Source: Natronoflexus pectinivorans (GTDB lineage Bacteria > Bacteroidota > Bacteroidia > Bacteroidales > Marinilabiliaceae). Taken from it: a stretch of 64,000 bases of DNA. Of the stretch, positions 27,244 through 36,075 are shown in pieces (positions within the stretch are counted from its first letter, which is position 1; every line of letters starts with the position of its first letter). A program made the position numbers and the translations under genes. The stretch covers positions 1 through 64,000 of the forward strand of contig NZ_SLWK01000003.1 of the NCBI RefSeq assembly GCF_004345615.1. Direction: 5' to 3'. The notes under the pieces are model-generated. The model did no database searches and was not told where the DNA came from. It saw only the letters and a program-made list of their open reading frames with translations.

Positions 27244-28695
27244 ATGAGAAAAATCATCGTAATCAACAACCCACAAAAGTGGGTTATTGATATCCCCGGG
27301 GTGGAAGTTATTGCGCCCCGCACCTACCTCGAAGATGAAAACTACGCGAAGCTAAAAGGCGCCAGAGTTTTCAATCTTTGTTACGATTATGCCTATCAAA
27401 CCCGGGGTTATTATGTGAGTTTATTGGCCGAAGCACGAGGACAAAAGGTGATTCCATCGGTAAAAAAAATCCTCGACCTAAAATCTCAGGCCATTGTAAA
27501 ACTATTATCTGATGTTCAGGATGCTCTGATTCAAAAAACACTTCGCCACATTCGCTCAAAGGAGTTTGTTCTGAGTGTTTATTTTGGACGAAACGTTTCC
27601 TCCCAATATGATAAGCTGGCCAAAGAGCTATACAAGCTGTTTCAGGTTCCTTTTTTGAGAGCCAGGTTTACGTTCGACGGTAAAAAATGGGAAATTCAAT
27701 CGGTTAAAACCATTCCTTATAAGGAGATTCCTGAGCATCATCTGGAATATCTGGATAGGTTCGCGCGAGATTACTTTGGACAGAAAAGGTATGACCAGGC
27801 GCGGGTCGAAAAACATAAGTACGATTTGGCTATTTTGGTAAATCCCGATGAAAAATCGCCACCATCGAACAGAAAGGCCATTGGCCTTTTTGTGGAGGCT
27901 GCCGAAAAGGCGGGCTGTTATGTGGAATTGATAACGAAGGATGACTTTCACCGCATAGGAGAGTTTGATGCTCTGTTCATCAGAGAAACCACATCAGTAA
28001 ACCATCATACCTATAAAATGGCTCGAAGGGCACAGAGCGAAGGATTGGCAGTGATTGATTCGCCCGAGTCAATTCTGAAATGTGCCAATAAGGTTTACCT
28101 TGCCGAAATTTTGCAATTGGCACGAATACCAACACCCAAAACCATCATCATTCATACCGAAAATGTGAAAGGAATTGAACATCAACTTGGCTTTCCCTGT
28201 GTTTTGAAGTTGCCGGATTCATCGTTTTCGCAGGGAGTGGTAAAGGTTGAAACACCTGAGCAGATGAGGGAAAAGGTGAAGGAGATGATGAAGGTTTCTG
28301 ATTTGTTGATTGCACAGGAGTTTTTGCCAACGGACTACGATTGGCGGGTGGGTGTGCTGAATAACAAGGTGATTTTTGTTTGCCGCTATTATATGGCTCG
28401 CAATCATTGGCAGATTTACAACTGGCAATCGGACAAAAAACGTGAAGTCAGCGGTGGTTTTGATATTCTTGAGCCGGATGATGCACCTTCATCGGTTAAA
28501 GCGACAGCACTTAAAGCCACGCGGTTAATTGGAAACGGATTGTATGGAGTTGATATTAAGGAGGTGAAAGGAAAGGCCTTTGTGATTGAAATCAATGATA
28601 ATCCAAACATCGATGCCGGAGTTGAAGACTTATTGCTTAAGGAGAAACTGTACCAGATGGTGATGGAGCACCTGATAAATTCCATTGAAGAATAA
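27244..28695 (+). CDS. RimK-like ATP-grasp ligase with N-terminal extension
   Basis: A 483-residue ligase. Residues 1-190 form the extension found in RimK-family proteins of this kind; the ATP-grasp domain follows from about 195. Seen: PDSSFSQGVVKVE near 325 (phosphate-loop region), the adenine-side QEFLPTDYDWRVGVLNN near 375, and the metal-binding end AFVIEINDNPNIDAGVED near 455. ATP-grasp enzymes activate a carboxylate as acyl phosphate and join it to an amine, often adding amino acids such as glutamate. It is much longer than E. coli RimK (about 300). Substrate unknown. It is gene two of a tight four-gene operon with another, unrelated ligase fold. Confidence 0.92.
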   Translation: MRKIIVINNPQKWVIDIPGVEVIAPRTYLEDENYAKLKGARVFNLCYDYAYQTRGYYVSLLAEARGQKVIPSVKKILDLKSQAIVKLLSDVQDALIQKTLRHIRSKEFVLSVYFGRNVSSQYDKLAKELYKLFQVPFLRARFTFDGKKWEIQSVKTIPYKEIPEHHLEYLDRFARDYFGQKRYDQARVEKHKYDLAILVNPDEKSPPSNRKAIGLFVEAAEKAGCYVELITKDDFHRIGEFDALFIRETTSVNHHTYKMARRAQSEGLAVIDSPESILKCANKVYLAEILQLARIPTPKTIIIHTENVKGIEHQLGFPCVLKLPDSSFSQGVVKVETPEQMREKVKEMMKVSDLLIAQEFLPTDYDWRVGVLNNKVIFVCRYYMARNHWQIYNWQSDKKREVSGGFDILEPDDAPSSVKATALKATRLIGNGLYGVDIKEVKGKAFVIEINDNPNIDAGVEDLLLKEKLYQMVMEHLINSIEE

Positions 28696-28713
28696 TTTTA
28701 CCCCTCTCAATTT

Positions 28714-29949
28714 ATGGCTGATACAAATAAATACTATCTTTTTGATGCTTTTGGCGTGGAGCTGGAGTATATGATTGTTGATAAATCTACTCTGAATGTA
28801 AAACCTCTGTGCGATGTGTTAATGAAGGAGGTGACCGGTGCTTTTTTGTCTGATTTTGAGAACGGGGCAATTGCATGGTCAAACGAATTGGTGAATCACG
28901 TGGTGGAGCTAAAAACCAACGGGCCTGCATCAGAATTGCTCGGGTTGTCCGACCTGTTTCATCAAAACATAAAAAAAATAAATTCCATACTTGAAAAGCA
29001 CGATGCCATTTTAATGCCCGGGGGCTCACATCCGTGGATGAATCCCTTTGAGGAGACCATGTTGTGGAAGCACGATTATAACGCGATTTACGCGTTATAT
29101 AATCGCATTTTCAATTGCCGGGGGCATGGATGGAGCAATCTTCAAAGTACTCACATCAATTTACCATTTAACGGCGATGACGAATTCGCGAGGCTTCATG
29201 CGGCAATTCGGATTGTATTACCACTAATCCCTGCTCTGTGTGCAAGTTCTCCGATAATGGACGCTAAATTCACCGGTTTTTCTGATGGCCGTCTGGAAGC
29301 TTATCGCCATAACCAGGTCAAAATTCCAGTTATTGCAGGAAAGGTGATTCCCGAACAGGCTTTTTCTGAGGCAGACTATTACAACATGATTTTCGAACCC
29401 ATTAAAACCGCCATCAAACCCTTTGATAAAGAAGGCATTTTGGAACATCATTTTCTAAATTCAAGGGGAGCTATTGCCCGTTTCGACCGAGGTGCCATCG
29501 AAATCAGGTTGATTGATATCCAGGAGTCTCCGAAAGCTGACCTGGCCATTGTGGAGTTGATTGTGGCTGTGTTAAGGCTTTTGGTAAATGAAGTTTTTGA
29601 ACCTTTAGAGGTTCAAAAATCGTGGAAAGAAGATGTGCTGGCTGAAATGCTTATCTCTGCCATAAAAAGGGGAGAAAACTCGCTTATTGATAACCAGGAA
29701 TTCTTACAGCAATTTGGCATCAACGAAAAAAACAGCGTGCCGGCAGGCGAAGTATGGAAGCATCTGTTCAACATCTCCAAAAGTTGTTTATCAACCGAAG
29801 CCATTGACATTTTAACGGATATTTTACGCCATGGAACACTAAGCAGTCGCATATTACGAGCTGTAAATGAAGATTACTCTCCCGATAATCTGCAAAGAGT
29901 TTATGCCAAACTGACTGATTGTTTAATTAAGAATCAATTATTTGCTTGA
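28714..29949 (+). CDS. GCS2-type carboxylate-amine ligase
   Basis: A 411-residue protein of the glutamate-cysteine-ligase-2 (YbdK-like) family. FDAFGVELEYMIVDKSTL near 11 holds the metal-binding Glu pair of the family; GSHPWMNPFEETMLWK near 105 and QSTHINLPFNGDDEFARL near 145 supply the substrate/ATP site; GAIARFDRGAIEIRLIDIQ near 260 carries further conserved acidic and basic residues. Such enzymes form a gamma-glutamyl or related amide bond with ATP. It starts 18 bases after the ATP-grasp gene. It need not make glutathione: the operon has no glutathione synthetase of the usual kind. The exact substrates cannot be read. Confidence 0.92.
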   Translation: MADTNKYYLFDAFGVELEYMIVDKSTLNVKPLCDVLMKEVTGAFLSDFENGAIAWSNELVNHVVELKTNGPASELLGLSDLFHQNIKKINSILEKHDAILMPGGSHPWMNPFEETMLWKHDYNAIYALYNRIFNCRGHGWSNLQSTHINLPFNGDDEFARLHAAIRIVLPLIPALCASSPIMDAKFTGFSDGRLEAYRHNQVKIPVIAGKVIPEQAFSEADYYNMIFEPIKTAIKPFDKEGILEHHFLNSRGAIARFDRGAIEIRLIDIQESPKADLAIVELIVAVLRLLVNEVFEPLEVQKSWKEDVLAEMLISAIKRGENSLIDNQEFLQQFGINEKNSVPAGEVWKHLFNISKSCLSTEAIDILTDILRHGTLSSRILRAVNEDYSPDNLQRVYAKLTDCLIKNQLFA

Positions 29950-29951
29950 TT

Positions 29952-30632
29952 ATGAAAGTGTTTCTTTCCTGCGAACATGGAGGTAATGTGGTTCCGCCAT
30001 CCTACCAATCCTTATTTTCTGATGCAGAGGAGGTTCTCAATAGTCATCGGGGGTGGGATATTGGTGCTTTAGAATTGTTTAATGTGCTTCGCCAATGCGA
30101 ATCACATTTTAGCGATTATTCGGTGGTGACAAGATTGCTGGTAGACTTAAATCGCTCATTGCATCGAAAAACTCTTTTTTCAGAATTTACCCGGAATCTC
30201 GACAACGCAGAGAAGGGACAAATTTTGACCGAGTTATATCATCCGTTCAGGAACAGGTTTTTTAAATCAGTAAGTGAGGTGACAGCAAAAGGTGCAGATG
30301 TTTTTCATGTTTCTGTTCATTCATTCACTCCAGTTCTGAACGGAGATGTGCGGAATGCTGATATCGGGTTACTTTACAACCCCTCACATGCAAAGGAAAA
30401 AGAGATAGCCGGGCAATGGAAATTGATGTTGAAGAGGTACCTGCCTCATTTCAATATTCGTTTTAACTATCCGTACCTGGGAAAGACCGATGGTCATGTG
30501 GCGCCATTAAGAATTGCCTTTGGCGAACATTATAACGGTATTGAGTTTGAATTGAACAACAAACATGCCGGGCATCCTGATGTGATGAACGGAATACGTG
30601 ATTCACTAATGGAGTTGATGAAGGTGATTTAA
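29952..30632 (+). CDS. N-formylglutamate-amidohydrolase-like enzyme
   Basis: A 226-residue zinc-dependent amidohydrolase-like protein. FLSCEHGGNVVPPSY at the start carries the family Glu/His metal site, HRGWDIGALELF near 33 and VDLNRSLHRKTLFSEFTRNL near 61 are conserved, and FHVSVHSFTPVLNGDVRNAD near 117 gives the third His motif. Classic members release formate from N-formylglutamate in histidine breakdown, but no hut genes are here, so it probably hydrolyses an amide made by the two ligases. I took the ATG at 29952, two bases after the previous stop, not the TTG six bases earlier that overlaps it. It closes the operon. Confidence 0.88.
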   Translation: MKVFLSCEHGGNVVPPSYQSLFSDAEEVLNSHRGWDIGALELFNVLRQCESHFSDYSVVTRLLVDLNRSLHRKTLFSEFTRNLDNAEKGQILTELYHPFRNRFFKSVSEVTAKGADVFHVSVHSFTPVLNGDVRNADIGLLYNPSHAKEKEIAGQWKLMLKRYLPHFNIRFNYPYLGKTDGHVAPLRIAFGEHYNGIEFELNNKHAGHPDVMNGIRDSLMELMKVI

Positions 30633-30671
30633 AGGATATTATTATTCGAATAAGCATATCAAATACATCTA

Positions 30672-30698
30672 ACCCAAAACACCTTTGGTGTTTTGGGT
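30672..30698. terminator. Hairpin after the amidoligase operon
   Basis: A 12-base arm (ACCCAAAACACC) pairs perfectly with its complement around TTT. No T-run follows, so it could be a weak terminator or a REP-like palindrome. Confidence 0.5.
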
Positions 30699-30743
30699 AT
30701 CAAAGTGGGAACTTTAACAAACATCCATATTCAAAATCTCTGC

Positions 30744-30751
30744 TATCTTTG
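30744..30751 (+). promoter_or_regulatory. -7 element TATCTTTG of the TIGR01212 gene
   Basis: TATCTTTG is an exact TAnnTTTG match 18 bases before the ATG at 30769, giving a leader of about ten bases. Confidence 0.55.
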
Positions 30752-30768
30752 CAAGAAAAATCGAGAAA

Positions 30769-31704
30769 ATGAGTTACGACTGGGGACATACCAGAAGATA
30801 CAATGATTTTGGTACTTACATCAGAGATAAATTCGAAGGAAGGGTTCAGAAAATATCCATACACGCCGGATTTACATGTCCCAATAGAGATGGCAGCAAA
30901 GGAATAGGGGGTTGTACCTTTTGTAACAATGAAACCTTTAAACCATCTTATTGTCAGTCGTCTGTGGCGGTTGTTGAGCAGATTGAGAAAGGAATCGGTT
31001 TTTTTTCACAGCGCTATCCCGCCACCAGGTTTCTTGCTTATTTTCAGGCTTATACCAACACATATGGAGAGCTAAATGATTTAATCAACACCTACGAACA
31101 AGCGTTAAGTCATCCAAAAGTTACCGGGCTCATCATTGGAACCCGTCCGGATTGTCTGCCTGATGAACTGATTGAATATTTTTCAGGTATAAGTAAAAGA
31201 ACTTATGTGGTTGTAGAATTGGGAGTTGAATCAACCAGCGATTCAACATTGGAAGCCATTAACAGGGGACACGATTACCAATCTACCATTGATGCCACGC
31301 ACAAATTGGTTAAAGCAGGAATCCCGGTTGGCGCGCATCTGATTTTAGGATTACCCGGTGAATCAAGGGAGATGATGCTTAAGCATGCTGAATTGGTTTC
31401 AAAACTTCCGGTTACTTACTTAAAATTGCATCAATTGCAATACGTTAAGGGTTCGCACCTTGGACTATCATACTTGTCAAATCCAAAGGATTTTAAGGTG
31501 TTTGACCTGAACGAATACATTGAGTTGGTGGTGGATTTTTTGGAGTTGGTTCGTCCGGATATTGTCGTAGAAAGATTTGCCAGCCAGGCCCCCCATGACC
31601 TGCTTTTGGCTCCGCGCTGGGGACTCAAAAACTTTGAAATAGTCCACAAAGTTGAGCAGCTTATGGAGCAGCGGGATACATGGCAGGGGCGTCTTTACCG
31701 TTGA
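30769..31704 (+). CDS. TIGR01212-type radical SAM protein (YhcC-like)
   Basis: A 311-residue radical SAM protein. The cluster-binding segment is CPNRDGSKGIGGCTFCNN near 27-44, the extended Cys spacing of this family rather than the plain CxxxCxxC. YVVVELGVESTSDSTLEAIN near 143 and GAHLILGLPGE near 185 follow the SAM-barrel order, and APHDLLLAPRWG near 275 is family-specific. Function is unproven; a tRNA or cofactor modification is often guessed. It is a single gene with its own promoter. Its last ten bases overlap the convergent DUF4197 gene. Confidence 0.92.
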   Translation: MSYDWGHTRRYNDFGTYIRDKFEGRVQKISIHAGFTCPNRDGSKGIGGCTFCNNETFKPSYCQSSVAVVEQIEKGIGFFSQRYPATRFLAYFQAYTNTYGELNDLINTYEQALSHPKVTGLIIGTRPDCLPDELIEYFSGISKRTYVVVELGVESTSDSTLEAINRGHDYQSTIDATHKLVKAGIPVGAHLILGLPGESREMMLKHAELVSKLPVTYLKLHQLQYVKGSHLGLSYLSNPKDFKVFDLNEYIELVVDFLELVRPDIVVERFASQAPHDLLLAPRWGLKNFEIVHKVEQLMEQRDTWQGRLYR

Positions 31705-32453
31705 GCTTCACTGGAACCAAATACCCTTTCAAGCAGAGCAGTTACCCTCGCTGCGGGGTTGGTTCGTATTTTGGCCTCCTCCTCAGCCAGTTTTAGAAAC
31801 AACCCGTCCAATGCCTGATGTGTCAGGTATTCATCCAAATTGATTTCAACAGTATTAAAACCGGCAATTTGGCCTGCCAACGAACCTGCCAGTCTGTTCC
31901 ATTGGCCGGTAAGGCTTTCCCACGATTCATTGGTTGACACGCCGGCCACAATGCTTTGATTCAGCGAACTCTCTATTTTTGGTTGGTATAAATTAAAAAG
32001 CTCGTTGTAAGTGTGATTTCTCAGATATTGGGTGGCTGCATTATCTCCGTCTCTTAAAATGGTAAATGCATCCTGGATGGTCATGCGAGTAATGGCGTTC
32101 ACAAAAATGGGTGTGGCCTCTTTGGCTGCATGCTCGGCAGAACGATTTATTCTGATGATGACGTCCTCTAAAAGTTTATCACCACCGGGAATTCGATTCA
32201 GGTTGTCAGTTATCACCGAGGCTTCGGGCGGAAGGAGTATCCTAACCAATTCGTCGCCATAGTATCCATTGACTTGAGAAAGGCGGCCGGCAGCAGAGTC
32301 CGTTCCTATTTTTAGGGCTTCTCTGAGTCCGTTGGCCACTTCGGTTTGTGTAAGCGGGCGGTCTCCTTCAATGGTCTGTACAATTTGAGTAAGCTCTGCA
32401 CAACTTGTTGTTATAGTGAATATTGCGATAAGGTATTTGAAGTGGTTTTTCAT
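31695..32453 (-). CDS. DUF4197 lipoprotein
   Basis: A 252-residue DUF4197 protein. The start at 32453 gives a short leader, KNHFKYLIAIFTITTSCAEL, with lipobox TTSC. Family markers are VANGLREALKIGTDSAAGRL near 38, VRILLPPEA near 70, and ALDGLFLKLAEEEAKIR near 220. The protein is helical and probably attached to the outer membrane on its periplasmic face. No function is known for the family. An in-frame start 11 codons upstream was rejected because it gives a poor signal peptide. Confidence 0.88.
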   Translation of the reverse strand: MKNHFKYLIAIFTITTSCAELTQIVQTIEGDRPLTQTEVANGLREALKIGTDSAAGRLSQVNGYYGDELVRILLPPEASVITDNLNRIPGGDKLLEDVIIRINRSAEHAAKEATPIFVNAITRMTIQDAFTILRDGDNAATQYLRNHTYNELFNLYQPKIESSLNQSIVAGVSTNESWESLTGQWNRLAGSLAGQIAGFNTVEINLDEYLTHQALDGLFLKLAEEEAKIRTNPAARVTALLERVFGSSEAQR

Positions 32454-32553
32454 CTGTTTATAATTAAGTAAAGCACAAATTATCATTTTTATTATATATC
32501 TGAGAATTTCACTAATCGAGGGGCATAGTCATTGATTATCAGCGGACCCAGAA

Positions 32554-32570
32554 CCCTGAAAGGGCTCAAC
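32554..32570. repeat. GAA-loop mini-palindrome, isolated copy
   Basis: CCCT-GAA-AGGG followed by CTCAACTT. It resembles the unit at 50427-50441 (AACCCT-AAA-AGGGTT, then GAAT), so the repeat family is dispersed. It lies between the DUF4197 and PIN genes. Confidence 0.4.
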
Positions 32571-32620
32571 TTGTTTAATTATAATAAATTATCTGTAATG
32601 CGAAATTTTAATAAATGATA

Positions 32621-33046
32621 TTAGCGGCTGGCGATTATTGATTTTATATATGATTCTGGGGTCAAAACACCAATCTTACTTTTACTAAAATCCTTTAAAT
32701 TTCGAGTCAGTATTACATCAATATCTCCATTTTTCATTGCTGCAAAATTCTGTAAACCATCCTCAAAATCTTTAAAGCCTGAATTTAGTGCGTTAACGAC
32801 AACCTCTTTATCCATTAACAAGACATCAGTAATCACGAGTAATTGTTTTAGATTTTCTATTACTTTATCATGTTTAGCCGTTTGTCTCAGAAGATAATAG
32901 ACGTTGCTATATATTACCGGCGTCACATATCCTTTTATTTGATTGCTCTCACATAAACCCAGCACTTGTGAAGCATATTCGGCAAACGGCTGTCTGTCAA
33001 AGAAGAAATCTAAGATTACGTCGGTATCAATTAATACCTTATCCAT
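32621..33046 (-). CDS. PIN-domain toxin (VapC-like)
   Basis: A 141-residue PIN-domain ribonuclease-like protein. Catalytic acids fit the fold: KVLIDTDVILDFFFDRQPFA near 3-22 (first Asp pair), a Glu/Asp region FKDFEDGLQNFAAMKNGD near 90-107, and the late Asp in ILTRNLKDFSKSKIGVLTP near 112-130. Toxins of this type cleave RNA and stop growth when the antitoxin is lost. It starts directly after the stop of the antitoxin gene (TAG then ATG), so the pair is co-translated. Intact by length and residues. Confidence 0.9.
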   Translation of the reverse strand: MDKVLIDTDVILDFFFDRQPFAEYASQVLGLCESNQIKGYVTPVIYSNVYYLLRQTAKHDKVIENLKQLLVITDVLLMDKEVVVNALNSGFKDFEDGLQNFAAMKNGDIDVILTRNLKDFSKSKIGVLTPESYIKSIIASR

Positions 33047-33295
33047 CTATAAATATTTTTCAGATAATTTTTGAGATAACTGCTTTTTGTAATCCATATC
33101 TTTAGGCGCTTTAAAAGCCCCTCTTAAGGAAGATACAATAGGGGTAGAATCAATCACTTTAGTGTTATTTTCTTTAACAATCACTTTTAGATAATTTTCG
33201 ATTAAATCAGAAAGACTTCTCCCTTTACCTTTTGCATATCTTTTTGCTTCATCAATCAATGATTGTTCAATTGTCAATGTTAATTTAGTATTCAT
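33047..33295 (-). CDS. Ribbon-helix-helix-type antitoxin partner (DUF6364-like)
   Basis: An 82-residue protein. MNTKLTLTIEQSLIDEAKRY has the short beta-strand plus helix of a ribbon-helix-helix DNA-binding domain, and GRSLSDLIENYLKVIVKEN supplies the second helix. The C-terminal half (SLRGAFKAPKDMDYKKQLSQ) is the part expected to wrap the toxin. It lies immediately upstream of the PIN toxin without a gap, the usual antitoxin-first order. Antitoxins of this kind normally repress their own operon. No operator repeat is obvious in the 366-base gap 33296-33661, which otherwise holds only a dispersed hairpin. Confidence 0.85.
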   Translation of the reverse strand: MNTKLTLTIEQSLIDEAKRYAKGKGRSLSDLIENYLKVIVKENNTKVIDSTPIVSSLRGAFKAPKDMDYKKQLSQKLSEKYL

Positions 33296-33614
33296 GACAC
33301 GATGTTTTTAATTATCGATCTACAATTGTAAATTTAGAACAAATAATCAGTACGTGCAAATAATTTATTAATTACACGTGTTGTTTTTACTTGCGATAAA
33401 AATTATGCACATGTGTTGCGATACGATACACATTGCTTGTTACATCATAAATAGATTAAACCAAATGCAATTTCGCAATATTTCCTTAATGTATACCTAT
33501 TTCCTTCAATAATAGTTCGTTAATCTTTTTTATTTCCTTGAGTTTTAAGCCTGTGTTAGTTCTTGATCATGTCAGTCAATCAATTGAAAATATGAAGCTT
33601 GCTTGCATCTAATA

Positions 33615-33645
33615 TCTAACAATCTAATCCCGATTTTCGGGACTT
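33615..33645. repeat. Dispersed short hairpin repeat, copy 2
   Basis: TCTAACAATCT, ATCCCG, loop, CGGGACTT; the same elements as at 17551-17582, again just downstream of a minus-strand gene end (ygiQ ends at 33662). Confidence 0.5.
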
Positions 33646-33661
33646 CGTTTCACTTTGAGTC

Positions 33662-35569
33662 TTACGATCTATTCCTTCTACTCTTTTGCTTTTTCGAACT
33701 TGATTTTACGCCTTCATTTGAGTGAAACGGCTTTGATTTGTCCTTACCTTCCTTATAAAACAATAACTTCTCAATTTTCGTCAGGTTATTTTTTCTCAGC
33801 AGTGCAGTGATTTTTTTTCGAAATTCGGGTTTATACCAGAAGAAGAACATCCGCTGCGTCTCTTTCTCATCCCGGGTTTTTGCAGTGAACACGGGTTTCA
33901 TGGTATAGGGATTGATGCCGGAATAGTAGATGACAGTTGCCAATGTCATGGGGGTTGGGGTAAAGTCTTGTACCTGTTCCAGGTTAAAATTTAAAGCTTT
34001 GGTTTCAGATGCCAATTCTGCCATGGAGCTTTCCGTTGAGCCTGGATGACTTGATATGAAATATGGAATCAACTGTTGATTTAAGCCTTTGGACTTGTTG
34101 ATGGCATTAAACTGCCTGTTAAACTCCTTAAACAGGGTGAACGAAGGCTTTCTCATTAACTTCAATACATGGTCGGAGGTGTGTTCCGGGGCAACTTTTA
34201 AACGACCTGATACATGGTTTGTAATCAGCTCCTGCATGTAATTCTGATGCGATTTTTTCTCATTTTCATCCGCCTTGGGATTCAGAAACATATCATATCG
34301 GACACCGCTGCCAATAAAAGTTTTTTTAATTCCCTCTATTTTATCAGCTTTTTGGTAAATGGAGACGAGTGGATTATGATTGGTGTTTAGATTGGTACAA
34401 ATATTTGGAAATATGCAAGATGGACGTATGCATTTACTGCAAATATTTATATCCTTTCCCGCCATTTTATACATATTGGCACTTGGGCCTCCCAAATCAG
34501 AAATATAGCCTTTGAAATCTTCCATTTCAGAAACTTGTTTTACCTCTTTGAGAATGGAATTCTCTGAGCGGGAAGAGATGAATTTTCCCTGGTGCGCTGA
34601 AATGGTACAAAAACTACATCCGCCAAAGCATCCTCGGTGCATGGTAATGGAGTGCTTAATCATTTCATAGGCCGGAATGGTGCCTTTACCATTGTATTTG
34701 GGATGTGGAATTCGTGTAAATGGAAGGTTGAAAACACCATCCATTAACGCTTCATCCATAGGAGGATATGGAGGATTTACAACAACTCTTTCATCTCCGC
34801 ATTTTTGATGTAATCGAGCTGCATTAAATCTGTTGGATTCCTGCTCAATGTGTCTGAAATTCTCCGCATATTTTGATTTATTGGTCAGACACTCTTCATG
34901 CGAATGAAGCTCTGTGTTACTCCACTTTTTAACGGTTGGAAGATTTTCATCTACAGGTTGTAAAAACGCTGTTTGAGGAACAGTTTTTAAACTTGAAAAC
35001 GGGACACCTTTGAGCAAAAGTCGTACGATTTCCTCCAGAGGCTGTTCACCCATGCCATAAATCAGCAAATCGGCTCCAGTCCAATTAAGAATTCCCGGAC
35101 GAAGTTCATCCTGCCAGTAATCAAAGTGGGTAAGCCGACGAAGTGAGGCTTCAATACCACCAAGAATAACGGGCACATCCGGGTATAAATCTTTAAGTAT
35201 GGATGTATATACCTGCGATGGATAGTCGGGTCTGAAACCGGCCTTGCCACCGGGTGTGTATGCATCGTCAGACCGTCTTCTTCTTCCCGCAGTGTAGTGA
35301 TTGACCATGGAATCCATGTTCCCGGCTGATACTGCAAAAAAAAGTTTGGGGGTACCAAATTTCCTGAAATCGCGAAGATCGTCCTTCCAGTTAGGCTGGG
35401 GTACAATGACCACATTGAGTCCCAGTGATTGAAGAAATCGAGCAATAACAGCATTTGCAAAAGACGGGTGATCAACATAAGCATCTCCTGAAATCAAAAT
35501 CACATCAGGTTGATCCCATCCCAACAACTTCATCTCTTTTACAGATACCGGTATAAATCCCTTAGTCAA
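33662..35569 (-). CDS. YgiQ family radical SAM protein
   Basis: A 635-residue radical SAM protein of the YgiQ (UPF0313) family. WDQPDVILISGDAYVDHPSF near 18 is the conserved N-terminal block, and the cluster site is HRGCFGGCSFCTISAHQGKF near 310 (Cys-x3-Cys-x2-Cys). CSKCIRPSCIFPNICTNLNT near 378 holds extra conserved Cys residues. The basic tail (SSSKKQKSRRNRS) is a variable extension. The family reaction is unknown. The start is a TTG at 35569, chosen because the family block begins within a few residues and a TATCTTTG -7 element lies 27 bases upstream; the first ATG would remove conserved residues. Confidence 0.92.
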   Translation of the reverse strand: MTKGFIPVSVKEMKLLGWDQPDVILISGDAYVDHPSFANAVIARFLQSLGLNVVIVPQPNWKDDLRDFRKFGTPKLFFAVSAGNMDSMVNHYTAGRRRRSDDAYTPGGKAGFRPDYPSQVYTSILKDLYPDVPVILGGIEASLRRLTHFDYWQDELRPGILNWTGADLLIYGMGEQPLEEIVRLLLKGVPFSSLKTVPQTAFLQPVDENLPTVKKWSNTELHSHEECLTNKSKYAENFRHIEQESNRFNAARLHQKCGDERVVVNPPYPPMDEALMDGVFNLPFTRIPHPKYNGKGTIPAYEMIKHSITMHRGCFGGCSFCTISAHQGKFISSRSENSILKEVKQVSEMEDFKGYISDLGGPSANMYKMAGKDINICSKCIRPSCIFPNICTNLNTNHNPLVSIYQKADKIEGIKKTFIGSGVRYDMFLNPKADENEKKSHQNYMQELITNHVSGRLKVAPEHTSDHVLKLMRKPSFTLFKEFNRQFNAINKSKGLNQQLIPYFISSHPGSTESSMAELASETKALNFNLEQVQDFTPTPMTLATVIYYSGINPYTMKPVFTAKTRDEKETQRMFFFWYKPEFRKKITALLRKNNLTKIEKLLFYKEGKDKSKPFHSNEGVKSSSKKQKSRRNRS

Positions 35570-35595
35570 AATAACGTTGTACTTTATTTTTGATG

Positions 35596-35603
35596 CAAAG
35601 ATA
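35596..35603 (-). promoter_or_regulatory. -7 element TATCTTTG of ygiQ
   Basis: TATCTTTG on the minus strand, an exact TAnnTTTG match, 27 bases upstream of the proposed TTG start. It supports that start. Confidence 0.5.
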
Positions 35604-35742
35604 ATTTATTTGTACCAAAAGGGTCATCATATTTCATTAATTAAGTAGTGATTACCAGATAATTTTTTATATTTGACACAATAATTCCTAAAGTAAAAAA
35701 ATAAAAGTTGTGAACTTTATTTTTTAATTTTAAAACCAATGT

Positions 35743-35750
35743 TAATTTTG
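35743..35750 (+). promoter_or_regulatory. -7 element TAATTTTG of the zapB-like gene
   Basis: TAATTTTG fits TAnnTTTG and lies 22 bases before the ATG at 35772. No clear -33 TTG. Confidence 0.4.
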
Positions 35751-35771
35751 TATGTGAATTTAATATAAATC

Positions 35772-36065
35772 ATGGTTAATCCAAATATAGACTTAGTTGT
35801 TAAACTGGAAGAGAAGATTGATCAATTGGTTGATCGGTACAGGGCTCAAAAAGAGGAGAATAGGCTCCTTAGAGACCGTATTTCGGAATTGACAAACCAA
35901 TTGGATGAAGCTGGTTCTTCCTACACGGAACTTGAGAGTAGTTTTAATAAGTTGAAGATAGCTAAGACTTTAGAAGCTTCAAGTGAAGATGTGCGAGAAA
36001 CTAAGGTGAAGATTAATCAAATAGTGCGGGAAATTGATAAGTGTATAGCTCTCTTAAATCGTTAA
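35772..36065 (+). CDS. Coiled-coil protein before zapA, possibly ZapB-like
   Basis: A 97-residue protein that is almost one continuous coiled coil: VVKLEEKIDQLVDRYRAQKE continues through heptads rich in Leu, Glu and Lys to about residue 65, followed by a short helical tail. It begins just ten bases before zapA on the same strand, a pairing common in Bacteroidota. Size and shape recall ZapB, the Z-ring organiser, but sequence identity cannot be judged, so the name is inference. It probably acts at the division site with ZapA. Start and stop are well defined and a -7 box precedes it. Confidence 0.8.
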   Translation: MVNPNIDLVVKLEEKIDQLVDRYRAQKEENRLLRDRISELTNQLDEAGSSYTELESSFNKLKIAKTLEASSEDVRETKVKINQIVREIDKCIALLNR

Positions 36066-36075
36066 TAGCTGAAGA

